NCBI RefSeq assembly: GCF_000328475.2
Contig: NC_026480.1
Location: 1,578,071-1,642,070, forward strand
Length of the DNA stretch: 64,000 nt
Origin: Mycosarcoma maydis
Taxonomy: Eukaryota > Basidiomycota > Ustilaginomycetes > Ustilaginales
Direction of reading: 5' to 3'
Below the pieces are notes generated by a model. The model was not told the DNA's origin. It worked only from the letters and a program-made list of their open reading frames with translations, and did no database searches. The first letter of the stretch is position 1. Each line of letters begins with the position of its first letter. Position numbers and translations under genes: made by a program. Shown in pieces: positions 1 to 10,298 of this stretch.

Positions 1-498
1 TTCTGAATCCGCTCAATGCATCTTGGCGTTCCGCGCCATTTCTGACGAGATTGATGATCTGACCACTCTTTCCAGTGCCAAACCGGCGACGTTTCGCTCG
101 CGACATCTCGATCACACGGTCAAACGTCGTCGATCCAGGTCGCGAGTCGCCAAGATCACTTCTTCTGAGGACACGGATGATGATACGGAAGACGGCTGCA
201 TGTCGTCACAGCAAAAGGTCAAGATTATTGTCGAGCTCTTATGCAACTGCTGCATGGATGCTGGCGCCTTTGATCCCGACGCAGAGCAAGGTGAACACCC
301 ATCATCGCCTTTCGTGATGCACAAGACCATTCAAAGGTACGTCGATGCAGCCCAGAGAAGAGGCCGCGACTGTAACCCGTTTGCTGACCGCTTGAGCGCT
401 CGGTTTGCTTTCCTCGCCACAGTCTCGATGAAGCTAAAGCAATGATGCCTCTCTTTGGCCCGCTCATTGAAGGCCTCAAGCGTCGCCTCTGGCTTTGA
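1..498 (+). CDS. 3' end of an unrecognised gene (5' partial, last two exons)
   Basis: The reading frame is open from base 2, so the gene starts left of the window. I place an intron at 337-422: AAG before a GTACGT donor, a CTGAC branch-like sequence near 384, and a CCACAG acceptor. Splicing joins exon 2..336 to 423..498 and gives the C-terminal stretch SLDEAKAMMPLFGPLIEGL before a TGA at 496-498. Without splicing the frame would stop at 445. The visible part (about 136 residues) has an Arg/Ser-rich basic segment, then an acidic Asp/Glu/Thr run, then a more ordered C-terminus with several cysteines. I do not recognise the family. It converges on the SAC phosphatase gene, whose stop is about 200 bp away on the other strand. 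Confidence 0.6.
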
Positions 499-701
499 CG
501 CTTGTTTCTTCTCAACAATCTGAACCTGCCTAGCCGTCTTCCTTCTTATACCCGTGTAGTGCCCGGAACTCAGATCCGCAATGGCAAACCCTATCGTGCG
601 AACTCAGTACCACCGACTCAGCTGCATAATGACTGCGCGAACATGGCAATGGAAGGGTATCATGGAACACTGATCCGCATGCGAAAGTCGATCAAAGAAC
701 A

Positions 702-3155
702 CTAACTTGATGCCATAACAGCACTAGGAGACCCAACGCTGATGGCTAGACTGGCAAGCTGACCCGTGAGCACATGCCTTGCAAAAGCAGATTGCACCAC
801 ATTAGTCCTGTCGAGACAGTCCAAGCACGACACGCGAAAAACGCCAGTCTGCCTGCTCAGCACCTGTACTTGGTCCTGCTGAGCCGCACCGCGCGTGCGA
901 TGATGGTAGTACTTCATCTCGCCCAGCGTCGACTCCATCTGCGCTATGAGTTTGGCAACATTTTCAAACTTCATGCCGGAGCATTCCTTGTGGAAGTCAA
1001 AGTCGACGTAATGCAGCTTGCTCCTATCCCACGTCTTTTCGCAAGTGCTGTCGTCAGACGGCTCCCCGACACCGAGCTTCTCGACAGCGGTGCGGTACGC
1101 TTTTGAGATTTCGCCTTCTTTGCCTCCTTGTTCGGCAAGATTGACGCACGTGATCGAGCCATATCTATCAACTTGTGCTGCGAAATGCTTGCGGCAGGCC
1201 GCCGTGTTTTCCGCTTCGGTACGCTCGAGCACTGGTGGTGGCTTGAGCGAGAATGGACTTTGCGACCAGTACAACGGAATGCTTCCCCGGATCTGTACAA
1301 AGGACAGTACGTCTCCGATCGTCTCAGATTCCGACGAGGCTGCAGACGGTCCACGTAATACATACAGGATCTGCTCTGTCTCGACAAAGTTGGCGACCTG
1401 ACCAGACTCGTTGATGCCTCGGCGCTGATATCGCAGCCCAGCTCTTTCTTTTGATCGACGCGAAATTACCATCATCTGGCATTGAAGCACTGCGTCCGAC
1501 CCAGCGTCCGCCCACGCCGGTCCGATGGGCTGTACGGGTAGCGTGACGGTTTGCAAATAACCCTGCATGATGGGCAGGATGTAAGCGTGCAGACCGGCGT
1601 GGATGAGGTCCTCTGACATATGTTCGTTGTGCCAAAACCGGCGGTCGGCTCTTCTCCACAGCGCAAGGTTAGGATATGGCTCGGCGAGCAGTGGGAACGA
1701 AGGCGCTTGCGTTAAAACCGAGGAGCTCGCAGTCGATGCTTGAGCCTGATGCGAAGAGTGCAAGGCCGGATTTTTTGCGACGGCTGAGCTTCGTGTTGGC
1801 TTGTTCTCAAGAGCTTGTCTCTTGTTCTGCAACGAAGTGGTTAGATCAAAATCGTAGCTGAACCAAAATTCTCCTCGCGCCCAGTACTTTGCCGTTTCTC
1901 TCACCGCCTTGTCCTCAAGCTCGGCCTGCTTAGCTGCATGCCACTGTTGCTCGGGCGTTGCAGCATCGGCAATGATGGGTTGTTCGATCGCTTCTGTAGA
2001 CGGTGGTGTTGTCCCAGGATTTGAGACCTCAGCGCTGGAGGATGCTTCTGTTGAGTCTGCAAGTTCGGATTGAAGCATAGCCTCTTCCGAAAGCATAGTC
2101 CCTTGCGACACGGTCTCGATACGAACATCGGAGACTGCACGAGAAGCTTTGGTGAGCCAAGGTCGTGACTTGGGCATGCGAAGCGTGTCAGCTCGCTGAG
2201 AGGTAGAGATAGATGAGAAAAATGGTTCTTTCGGGATAGCTGCCGGTGTCTCCACGTCGTCGTAGTCGGACTCGGAGGAGTCGCTTTCGCTATCTGGGCC
2301 GCTTTCCGAGCTTGCATCTTCATCTGACGTCGAGACTTGAGCTGGATATGCATCAGGTAAATTATCTGAAAGCGCACCTCCGAGCTTGGCCAGCTGAGAA
2401 CGGACGGCCTGCGAGGCCTCTTGGTGAAGAAGCGGAATGGCCAGCACGCCTGTGCAGCAGTAGATCGGACGGGTGTGGTGAAAGTAGTGCCCAATGAATT
2501 TGGAGTCGGTGATGACGAATAGGTAGCTGCTACTGAAGAAGCGCGAGAGTCCGACGATGCCGAAGCATTCCAAGAATGGCGTATCATTGGGCGCATCGTC
2601 CAAGATCGACTTCCACTCGGAGGGCTGTAACAGGGTGATTTTGGCTTCTCTGTTCCAGTTGATCAGGAAACCGATGTCGAGTGAGGTGATGGGAGGTATT
2701 GCACCAGTGGCAGCCAGAGAGCCAGGAGATGAGTTGAGAGAGGAGATACTTGACGTTCCGATCGTCGCCACTTTGAAGCCATCACCAGATCCCGATGGGC
2801 GAGAAACGGTGGTATTGGGAACTGCTGTCGTATTCGGCTGGGCATGGTGCGAAGCTGTTGAGTCATTATGGCGATGGTTCTTCCGGTGAGAATGGTAGTA
2901 CGAAGACGTTCGAGGATATATCAGGAGGCCTTGATCGGTGGTCATGATGCCAACCCGACGCTCAGGCAACGGGTGAGGAAAAGGCGGCACTTTCCAAGAA
3001 GTCGAGACTGAGCTCGAAGTACGAGGCGGTAGAAGCGGGGTCGAGGACATTGTGGGTGAGGACGAAGGCGAGTTTTGGCTGCTTTTGGGTGAGGAAGAGG
3101 AAGATGCCTTTGGCTGTTTAGCGCTATTGGCCGAAGAGAAGATGGCCTTGAACAT
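702..3155 (-). CDS. SAC-domain phosphoinositide phosphatase, C-terminal part of domain missing
   Basis: 817 codons from an ATG at 3155. A Ser/Pro-rich N-terminus (about residues 10-60) and a long acidic Ser/Asp insert (about 270-420) interrupt the usual SAC blocks, which are otherwise in order: a CFGIVGLSRFF-type segment, FWFSYDFDLT, an EDLIHAGLHAYILPIMQG-like block, SFVQIRGSIPLYWSQ, YVDFDFHKEC, and the catalytic CX5RT site CLDCLDRTNV near residue 778. This matches Sac1/INPP5F-like enzymes, which dephosphorylate phosphatidylinositol phosphates on ER, Golgi or endosomal membranes. Sac1-type proteins continue about 200 residues past the CX5R motif; here only about 35 follow before a TAG at 702. 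A GTTAGT just before the stop could be a donor for a last exon, but I could not find downstream sequence matching the family, and the convergent gene ends at 498. Either a small exon was missed or the gene is truncated. Confidence 0.85.
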   Translation of the reverse strand: MFKAIFSSANSAKQPKASSSSSPKSSQNSPSSSPTMSSTPLLPPRTSSSVSTSWKVPPFPHPLPERRVGIMTTDQGLLIYPRTSSYYHSHRKNHRHNDSTASHHAQPNTTAVPNTTVSRPSGSGDGFKVATIGTSSISSLNSSPGSLAATGAIPPITSLDIGFLINWNREAKITLLQPSEWKSILDDAPNDTPFLECFGIVGLSRFFSSSYLFVITDSKFIGHYFHHTRPIYCCTGVLAIPLLHQEASQAVRSQLAKLGGALSDNLPDAYPAQVSTSDEDASSESGPDSESDSSESDYDDVETPAAIPKEPFFSSISTSQRADTLRMPKSRPWLTKASRAVSDVRIETVSQGTMLSEEAMLQSELADSTEASSSAEVSNPGTTPPSTEAIEQPIIADAATPEQQWHAAKQAELEDKAVRETAKYWARGEFWFSYDFDLTTSLQNKRQALENKPTRSSAVAKNPALHSSHQAQASTASSSVLTQAPSFPLLAEPYPNLALWRRADRRFWHNEHMSEDLIHAGLHAYILPIMQGYLQTVTLPVQPIGPAWADAGSDAVLQCQMMVISRRSKERAGLRYQRRGINESGQVANFVETEQILYVLRGPSAASSESETIGDVLSFVQIRGSIPLYWSQSPFSLKPPPVLERTEAENTAACRKHFAAQVDRYGSITCVNLAEQGGKEGEISKAYRTAVEKLGVGEPSDDSTCEKTWDRSKLHYVDFDFHKECSGMKFENVAKLIAQMESTLGEMKYYHHRTRGAAQQDQVQVLSRQTGVFRVSCLDCLDRTNVVQSAFARHVLTGQLASLAISVGSPSAVMASS

Positions 3156-3984
3156 ATTGAATGATGGGGGTGTCAGCCTAGGCTAGATTAGCCTGTCGCA
3201 AAACAAGAAGGGTAGTCGGCTTCAACACAGGGGGGTTTCGAGACTTGAATGTAGTATAGACCGTCTCCAGTCACGAGTACAATTAATGGTACGAAGGGGT
3301 CTGCTAAGTTACATGAACAACACAGGCAAGCCTAGCCAAGGCTAAGATCAAGTTAGGGGCTATGCCACCTGCAGAACGTCAACCACGAGTCCATTCGTGA
3401 TTGTGATTCACGATTTTTTCTGGACGTCCATGGATTTTGAAATTGCATGCGCGATGGGAGAGGTATTCAAGTCGTCAGTCACGAGTGAGTACAAAGTGGC
3501 ACAAATTCGTAAATGAGCTTCTGGCGTTGTATTCACGATTCATGTTTGCTTGCATCAATCGTGAATCGTGCATCACGAATCACATCCAACCCGCTAAGTT
3601 ATTCACGATTTCAGGTGGAGGTTATTCAATCGATTCGCAGTAACTCATGATATTGGCTACGACATGAAGACATCACCAGCATCAAGCCCAATGCCGATAA
3701 GCGCAGTCTCAACACAGGAGCAGACCACACAGAGGGAAACCAAACAAGTCAATGATTTTGCATTTGCGGTAGGTCCAGGAGTATGGCCAGCAAAACAACA
3801 ACAACGGTCGTCCTTCATGTAGGCGCTGAAGAGCGCGGCCCAACCAACGGGAACGCTGCACGCCTTTGAAGAGAAGAGACAGGAGAGCACTCAAGATGAA
3901 AAGAATGTCCATTTGGAGAGAAAAGAGTGAAGCATGCGAAAACTTTCTAAATTTGTCCAGAAGCAGCATGGATTTTCGAGCCTC
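3156..3984. other. Intergenic region upstream of the SAC gene
   Basis: No gene seen. It holds the SAC promoter side and many scattered copies of the ATTCGTGA/TCACGAAT motif (around 3390-3430 and 3530-3620), some back to back as imperfect palindromes. Confidence 0.6.
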
Positions 3985-5385
3985 TTAGACGAGAAGACCG
4001 AAGAAGAGCATCACAGCACCCAGCACGGTCGTAGGCAGCACGAACGAGGGCATCGACGCAATGGCAGCAGCCGAGGTGCCAGCACCCCCAGTCGAAGAAG
4101 CGAGCGAGCCGGCAGCGGCCTTGGTGGAAGTGAGCTGATGTGTGCCAGAGGCGCCAGTCTCGTTGGGGAGCGAGCCAGAGCTGTTGGAGTACGTCTCGAC
4201 GTAGGCATCCGACGCGGGCTTCTTGAGGCACTGAACAATGGGCATCAGGTTCTGCTTGGGGCTCATTTGAGCAGCGGCGGGAAGCACGACGTTAACAGCG
4301 ATGTCGACAGCCTGCTGGTAAAGATCGTGAGCGAGTACAATGTAGCCGGTCGAAAGCGACGAGGCGTTCTTGATGATCGATTCAAACGTGTACACCACCT
4401 CGGCAGGTGACACAACACCCGCGGCGATGCGCCAGTCGTTGGTGTCGTAGGGCTCACCTCCGGGCGGTGTGGTCCAGATGATGGGGGTGAGGCCCATCTG
4501 AAGCGAAATCGCACGCACACGGTCGTCAATGTCACCGTAAGGAGGACGCATGGTGTTGGGTGTGACGCCAATCACGGAGCGGATGACCTCCTTGGTCCAG
4601 CCAAGCTCGGCAACAATCTGCTCATTGGTAAGTGTGGTGAGAGCACGATGCGACCAGGTGTGAACCGAAATCTGGTGACCCTGCTGGAACTCGGTCTGGA
4701 CCATCTGCGGACGCGAGATGACACGCGAGCCAACCACAAAGAAGGTAGACTTGAGGTTGTTCTGGTTGAGGTATTGGAGCAGTGTAGGGGTGTAGGGCGA
4801 AGGACCATCGTCGTACGAGAGACCCCAAGTGTTGGTATCAGGGCAGGTGGTGATGTCCGTGGAACGGGTGCATTGACCACAAGTCCACCAACAATTGCCG
4901 TTCGGACCAGCCTGGGCAAGGTTGGTGGGGTTGCTGCCACAAGAAGCCGAGTCGACCGTGGTGGTGACATTGGGCACCTTGGACCAGTCAATCTGCGAGA
5001 TCCACCTCTGCACCTGAGGCGAGTCGGTGGGTGGGATCACATCGAGTGTGGGGAAGTTGGAGGGCAGGATCGAGTTGACGTCAGGGAGACCAGGGGCACC
5101 GGTTACCTGGGGGTTCTTGGCACCAGCAGCATAGGTGGTAAAGAGCGAGGTGGTCGATGTGGTGGCGCCTGGGCCCGAAGAGACGCCGGCAAGAATGGAG
5201 GAAACGGAAGCGGGGAGCGATCCAGTGAAGGTCGAGGTAGGAGCTGCAGCTACGGCACCGGCCGCGGTTGAGGAGCCTCGAGAAGCTGATCTAGAGCTGG
5301 AAGCTTGACGCTTCTCAAAGTCGGGACTGGCGGCAGCGATGGCGGCAAGTGCGAGGGGCACACCAGCAAAAGTGATTTTGACCAT
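3985..5385 (-). CDS. Chitin deacetylase, secreted and probably GPI-anchored (carbohydrate esterase family 4)
   Basis: 466 codons, ATG at 5385. The N-terminus is a signal peptide (hydrophobic to about residue 20) followed by a Ser/Ala/Thr-rich linker. The polysaccharide deacetylase (NodB) core carries all expected motifs: SYDDG (about 190-194, catalytic base and metal Asp), HTWSH (242-246, metal histidines), RPPYGD (280-285), a Trp near 304, and LAHD (352-355). The C-terminal 60 residues are Ser/Gly/Ala-rich and end in a hydrophobic tail with no charged residue after it, typical of a GPI signal. The family converts cell-wall chitin to chitosan, which in plant-pathogenic fungi can lower recognition by plant chitinases. 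A single uninterrupted exon. Smuts carry several paralogues, so I give no gene name. Confidence 0.92.
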   Translation of the reverse strand: MVKITFAGVPLALAAIAAASPDFEKRQASSSRSASRGSSTAAGAVAAAPTSTFTGSLPASVSSILAGVSSGPGATTSTTSLFTTYAAGAKNPQVTGAPGLPDVNSILPSNFPTLDVIPPTDSPQVQRWISQIDWSKVPNVTTTVDSASCGSNPTNLAQAGPNGNCWWTCGQCTRSTDITTCPDTNTWGLSYDDGPSPYTPTLLQYLNQNNLKSTFFVVGSRVISRPQMVQTEFQQGHQISVHTWSHRALTTLTNEQIVAELGWTKEVIRSVIGVTPNTMRPPYGDIDDRVRAISLQMGLTPIIWTTPPGGEPYDTNDWRIAAGVVSPAEVVYTFESIIKNASSLSTGYIVLAHDLYQQAVDIAVNVVLPAAAQMSPKQNLMPIVQCLKKPASDAYVETYSNSSGSLPNETGASGTHQLTSTKAAAGSLASSTGGAGTSAAAIASMPSFVLPTTVLGAVMLFFGLLV

Positions 5386-7261
5386 GGTGATCCAATCCGT
5401 CTACGAGGTGCAAATTCAGAGTGAGAGAGTAGATGGTGGTGTTGGTAGTAGGAAAAGGACGGGCGAGACGGGTGGATGGCACCAAGGTGCAAGTTTGCAG
5501 CGACACTCGTGACTGCCGATCGTGAATGCCAAGTCACACACAGTCCATTCACGTTCTGTGAGACTGTCGGATTGCAAAGGAACCACAAGCAACACAGCTG
5601 CAGTTGTGAAACTCGGAGGCAGACCCCAACGTGAGAATTTGCGGAAAGCCACCGTGGCTGCTGACAGTCACTAATCAACTCACCGATTGTAGGCATGAGG
5701 GACGTGTTGCCAGGAATCATAAATCGTGAATGGTTTCAGGGGGTGCAAATGCGCACGACAGCTCGGTTGGTAACTCCCCAACGAGCAGCTACGAGCTGCC
5801 CGCCAAGATCCAAGGGGCATTACGGGCGACCCCAGATCGAGCATGGAAATGATGACTGTACTCACCACCTCACTAAAGGAAAGTAGGAGCACCGCACTGC
5901 ACTGCACTGCACATCCCTGAAAATTTCCATGTTTCTATTATTACTTTGTTTTTCATTTCGATTCACGATTCACGATTCACGATTTCGATTTCTTGATTTT
6001 TTGGTCCTGCTGTCCACAGTCATGCGTCGTGCGGGAGTCGTCAGTTGATGATGTCGTGCGAGGTCAGGCGCGCGCAGATCGTCACACTCATCACTACCAG
6101 TCACAATCTAGACCTTGTGGTTAGTCTGAAGACTTGATTCGAGTTGACTGCACCGGCGGCGTTCAACTATTTTGAATCACAGAATTCGTGGTCGATTCTG
6201 GCAGCTGGTAGCTCTGATCGTCTAGCCCATGCTATAGTTGATCTTGGACGCTTATGAGGAGCAAGCTTGACAGGATTCGTACGGTGTCTATGAGGGGACG
6301 CGTGTTGTTCTCCATACCGGGGACTTTTCGCCTAGAATTGCACCGCAGTCACGAGTGTGCCGTTTGACCTTGTCAAATCTGAATGCGCGAATTCATTCGA
6401 CAAGCGAGGTTTCGAGGCAGTGCTAACTCATTGAAATATTGTTATAATTAATAAAGTGATTGATCTGCAATCACAGCGTCACAAAATTATCACGGCTTTC
6501 CTGCGCTGACTTTGGCGTTGTTCATCCCGCATGTCGGTCTCTTCTTGTGGGATTTTTCGCCTGAGGGTTGCTAACGGATCTTCTGTCAAGTACCAGCAAA
6601 GCATTCTTGCGACACAGGAGGTCTGTCTTGGCGTATCTTTGAATTTCAGGTTGGCATTCTTGATTCGCACTGCACAGCAATGGTCATTGTGCAGTCACGA
6701 GTCAAGCTGGCCAGCCATGCACGTTTCTGCAACCAAAGCCCATCAATAACTTAGCATTCGCCACACGCGCACATCGCCTGGTTCTCAAAACGCCGAGCAT
6801 CGTCGAAACATTCCATTCACGTCGGCGAATCCAAAAAGCATTTGCGCTACATACTGCGTCTGAGGTAAACCAGATCAAACTGCTCAGTGGCCGAACAGAG
6901 TTTGCTGTTCTCAACCGACTTTCTCGAGGATTGGGGCTTTTGTATCGGGAAAATACTGACCCGATCTGCGCGTAACAATATGTCGGATCTCGGATCCCCC
7001 TTTCTGCGAAGCCCTGACCTGAAATTTTTGTCCCGTTTTTGTACACATTTTTGCGTACAGAAATCCATTAAAAAAATCGTGGATCGTGCTCATGAAGCAC
7101 GAATGCTATAACGTTAGAGGGAAAGTCGTGAGTGGAACCGAGAGCGTGTTTTTCAGGGTCCTTGATTCGCATGGGATTCGCAGTGACAAAGTCTTCGTTG
7201 AGCCTCTTTGACCTTTTTCTCCTCATCATCCCATCATCTCATCTCATATCAGCTGCCCAAG
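5386..7261. other. Intergenic region between chitin deacetylase and TMA16 (divergent promoters)
   Basis: Almost 1.9 kb with no convincing gene; all reading frames here are short and unlike known families. At 5958-5986 the heptamer appears as three head-to-tail GATTCAC copies followed by a GATTTCGATTT tail. A CT-rich leader (7210-7255) precedes the TMA16 start. Confidence 0.6.
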
Positions 7262-7930
7262 ATGGGAGGCAAAAAGATCTCGGAACGATCCATCAAGAAA
7301 AAGTCAGGACCAACCCATCCGTATTCTAGGAGGGCCACACAGCTCGCAAGAGTAGCTCACCGCAAGGACAAGCTCAATCACGCAAAGGCTCTCCGCAGCC
7401 GCTCCTCGAGCGCCAAAGTGGACCGTCTGTCTACGCTCATCCTCATGCTTCCAGACGACCTCGAGGCTTTACCAGATCTAGCCTCCGTACATGCCTTTGT
7501 CGCAGATACCTTCCTTACGCGCCACAACGACGAGCTGCAAGAACTCCAGTCAGAAAGAAGACCCGGCCGACCTCCTCACAAACGCGAAATCGAGCTCAAA
7601 GAGACAATTGCCAAAGAATTGCAGGAATACAACGAAGGAATCGAACTTCCCGACCTCACCAATCCAACCAATGTCAAGCTGCTTCGAGACTGGCAGGGTG
7701 ACCCACAAGCACTGCCACTCTTCCGCATGGTTCGCATTAGCGCCAAGTACCCCGAGCAGTGTATACTCATGCACCCGGGTACGCACAAGCTTCTTCAGCT
7801 CGAGCTCAAGCAACAAAATGCGGCAGACACCGCTACCGCAGCAGAAGCTGAGATGGACACCTCTGACAACGCTGTCCCAAAAACCAATCCCGACTTCCAA
7901 CGTGTCGGCGAATTTGCGCAAATGGGCTAA
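7262..7930 (+). CDS. TMA16: Translation machinery-associated protein 16 (ribosome biogenesis)
   Basis: 222 codons. The reading frame extends upstream to a TTG at 7208, but the first ATG (7262) gives the family's typical basic start, MGGKKISERSIKKK, followed by HPYSRRATQLARVAHRKDKL, the conserved N-terminal TMA16 signature. A helical middle region (residues about 60-110) and the RPGRPP..R..EL...I stretch also match. Usual family length is 180-240 residues, so it is complete. TMA16 associates with late pre-60S ribosomal particles in the nucleus. The extreme C-terminus is acidic and low in complexity. No intron is needed. Confidence 0.88.
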   Translation: MGGKKISERSIKKKSGPTHPYSRRATQLARVAHRKDKLNHAKALRSRSSSAKVDRLSTLILMLPDDLEALPDLASVHAFVADTFLTRHNDELQELQSERRPGRPPHKREIELKETIAKELQEYNEGIELPDLTNPTNVKLLRDWQGDPQALPLFRMVRISAKYPEQCILMHPGTHKLLQLELKQQNAADTATAAEAEMDTSDNAVPKTNPDFQRVGEFAQMG

Positions 7931-8263
7931 TCTACTCTTACCCGGCGCCTCTGCATGCAAGCTTCTTCCGCCTTCCTCGATATCGCTTTTACCTTTACAG
8001 CAGTAATGCTCAACATTTGTACTTTTATGTCCTTCAAATACATTTCGACTGTCTCACCACTTCTGCGGTCTGCGCATCGTGTTGCCCACCGCTAGTGATA
8101 ACCAGACACGAACAAGCTGCGCATCGACATCCGACTGATCGAACGCCTTGAGCAGTCCGGTTGCAAATCAATTTTTGCACACGTACGCACAACTGGTGAC
8201 CTTCTTTTTATTGATTCCAGCGGATCATACTAGGCATAGAAGAGGTAGTACACTTGCCTTCCG
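7931..8263. other. Convergent intergenic region (TMA16 / RTA1 gene)
   Basis: 3' untranslated DNA of two converging genes; nothing else seen. Confidence 0.5.
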
Positions 8264-9562
8264 CTATGAAGCTGTCTTTGACACAGCATACTCTTCGTAC
8301 CGCGAGAACCTCTTGTCAAAGATGCGTTCCAAAAGTATCGACGGCCACATGATCGCCCATACCCCGACTGCCAGAAGCAGTGGAGCAGCATCCAAGACGA
8401 AAAGGTAAACTGAAAGAGGCAGAACAATTTGAGCAGCGAACAGGCAAAAAGTTTAAATGGGTCAGGTAAGCTCTACGTCCCGAGATGCGATGTTGTCACA
8501 ACATGGATCACTTACTTTCGTGCGAGACCAAATAACCATTGTAGCCTTGAGAGAACTCGATCATACGATACACGGACCTAATCTAGATGCCCAAAAAGAA
8601 CATGGAACAAGAGATGAATGTTCAGCCGCGGATCAGCTTAGCTGTCAGAAAAGTCTCGTTAGGACCGAAATACTTACGATGATAAAGATGGATGAAAAAT
8701 ACAGCCCGGCAACCAGTGCAAATATAGGCTTTTCCAGACCCAGAATCGTGTTCGACTGCACAAAGCCCGCCTTTGCGCGAGAACCATCCCTCATCACCAG
8801 GCACGTAGCATAAGTCAGGAGCAGCGTGAACAGGATGTACGAGAGTCCTTGTACGATTACGCCCGCAAGGAAGAGCTTGTCGCCAAACTCAACCATTTTC
8901 TGGTTGCCACTGCCGCCGCTAGCCTGAAGGCCACCAGCTGCGCATTGTACTATGAATGTGATCACATCGCTCCAAACAAACACGCGGCCCACGATGCGGG
9001 GTGGGATGAATGAAAAGCGCGACTTTTCCGTCTTGGGTCCACCAGCTTTGTGCAGTATGGTTAATTTTTGTGTCACTGTCAGAGGCCGACTCTCGAGCTC
9101 GTGTGCTTCGATTGCCGAGCTTCCGAAATCCTTGTCAACTGCAAGAATCATTCGCCCGTATAGCAAGTAATTGAAGGCGAGAAAAGCGGCCGGGGAGATG
9201 ACCACAAACATGCTCTGAACAATGTAGAGGCCTAGGCTTACGTTGTAAGGGTCAATCGAGGGACGTACGAAGAAACCGAGGGCGGAGCAGACACATCCGA
9301 TCGGCAGGCAAAGTGCCCAGCGATCTTTGCGTCGATAGATGTGGACAAAGATGATCGCACTCAACAGAGCGTACATGCCGCCTACGAAGTAGTTACCGCC
9401 CTTGCTCGGCTCGTACTTCAGGATCCCTGTAGGCGACGCGGTGGACGCTGCGGCGTCGATCGTCCTGTTGGGTGTTACCGCAGCCGTGGCATCTGTCAAA
9501 GTTGACTGTGCACTGGCACCCACCGCAGAAATGAGGAGCGTGGCGATGGTAATCTCGTGCAT
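8264..9562 (-). CDS. RTA1-family seven-helix membrane protein (lipid-translocating exporter-like)
   Basis: Three exons on the minus strand: 8678..9562, 8516..8582, 8264..8409, giving 365 residues. Introns use GTAAGT donors and TAG/CAG acceptors. Splicing restores the RTA1 signatures that the unspliced frame lacks: IIIRSVYRMIEFSQG in exon 2 and HEIYLFVLDAAPLLL across exons 2/3. I chose the ATG at 9562 because the frame upstream starts only at a TTG; it gives a signal-peptide-like N-terminus (MHEITIATLLISAVGASAQ) followed by seven hydrophobic segments. RTA1-like proteins (Rta1p, Rsb1p) sit in the plasma membrane and affect resistance to toxic lipids, sphingoid bases and azoles. It is divergent from a Zn2Cys6 regulator, which may control it. 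Confidence 0.9.
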
Positions 9563-9682
9563 TTTGGTACTCCAGTCGCAGAAAGGTTCAAGAGAGCGGT
9601 GGACAAGTAGAACTGTGATGGCGGAAAGAGCAACCGAGATGAAGATGAGCAATGTTGGTAGGAGCCATCTCCGAGCGATCCA

Positions 9683-9690
9683 CTTATATA
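9683..9690 (-). promoter_or_regulatory. TATA-like box of the RTA1 gene
   Basis: TATATAAG on the minus strand, about 120 bp upstream of the chosen ATG (9562). It supports starting translation there rather than at the upstream TTG. Confidence 0.4.
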
Positions 9691-9860
9691 CGCTACAAGC
9701 TCAGCAGGGGTCGGTATTTGCAGTCAACAACGCAACTTGCACTAGTTTAGAAGTCTTGCTGAACAGCCAAGGGAGAAGTTTGGTTCGATAGGACCTCCGG
9801 ACAAGTCTTGTGGCGATGTTGGGCTTGGATAAATTGCAACGCCCAAGTCCGCCGGAGTTG

Positions 9861-9931
9861 TTGACGGTGGACACCGCGGCTGAAAATTTCCAGTGTTTTG
9901 ACAGTGGACACTGCGACTAAAGTTTTCCAGT
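9861..9931. repeat. Pair of 34-bp imperfect direct repeats in a divergent promoter
   Basis: Units at 9861-9894 and 9898-9931 both begin TTGAC, contain GTGGACAC, and end TTTCCAGT or TTTTCCAGT. About five in six bases agree by eye. Regulatory role is inference from position. Confidence 0.6.
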
Positions 9932-10298
9932 TTTTTGACGCTTGACAGCTCCAACGGACAGGGAAACCCTGGGAACTGGCATATCCGAACCATCACACTC
10001 CGACGCCCTGCACCACCTCAGGACCCCGTCTTTATGCTCAACCTACCTTGGTTTTCCCATGTCCTTTTTCTCGCCCGGGCTCTGTACCACGCTGCACGTG
10101 ACCAGCTGCATGGGACTTTAGCCTAGGTCAGCAAAATGAGTTGAAAAAAAGATCCGACGGACTTGAGCTGTAAAGTTGAATCGAGGCAGAGGTTCTCTTG
10201 GCTCACGATGGTCTAATACGGTACAAACACGCGGCTTTCTGTTCTTGCTCGAACTTCTCCCGACCAACACAGTCCGCTTCGGAAAACATCATCAGACA

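Larger units (their letters stand above)
9563..10298. other. Divergent promoter region between RTA1 gene and Zn2Cys6 regulator
   Basis: No gene. Contains a TATA-like box for the RTA1 gene and a pair of 34-bp direct repeats (9861-9931). Several CGG/CCG triplets, the half-sites bound by Zn2Cys6 proteins, lie at about 9793-9875. Confidence 0.55.

Noticed and set aside
4648..5271. Long open frame on the plus strand
   Set aside because: It is antisense to the chitin deacetylase and has no family motif; a shadow of GC-rich codon use. The same holds for 16923-17615 (minus, against the alcohol oxidase) and 45231-46031 (plus, against the membrane protein).
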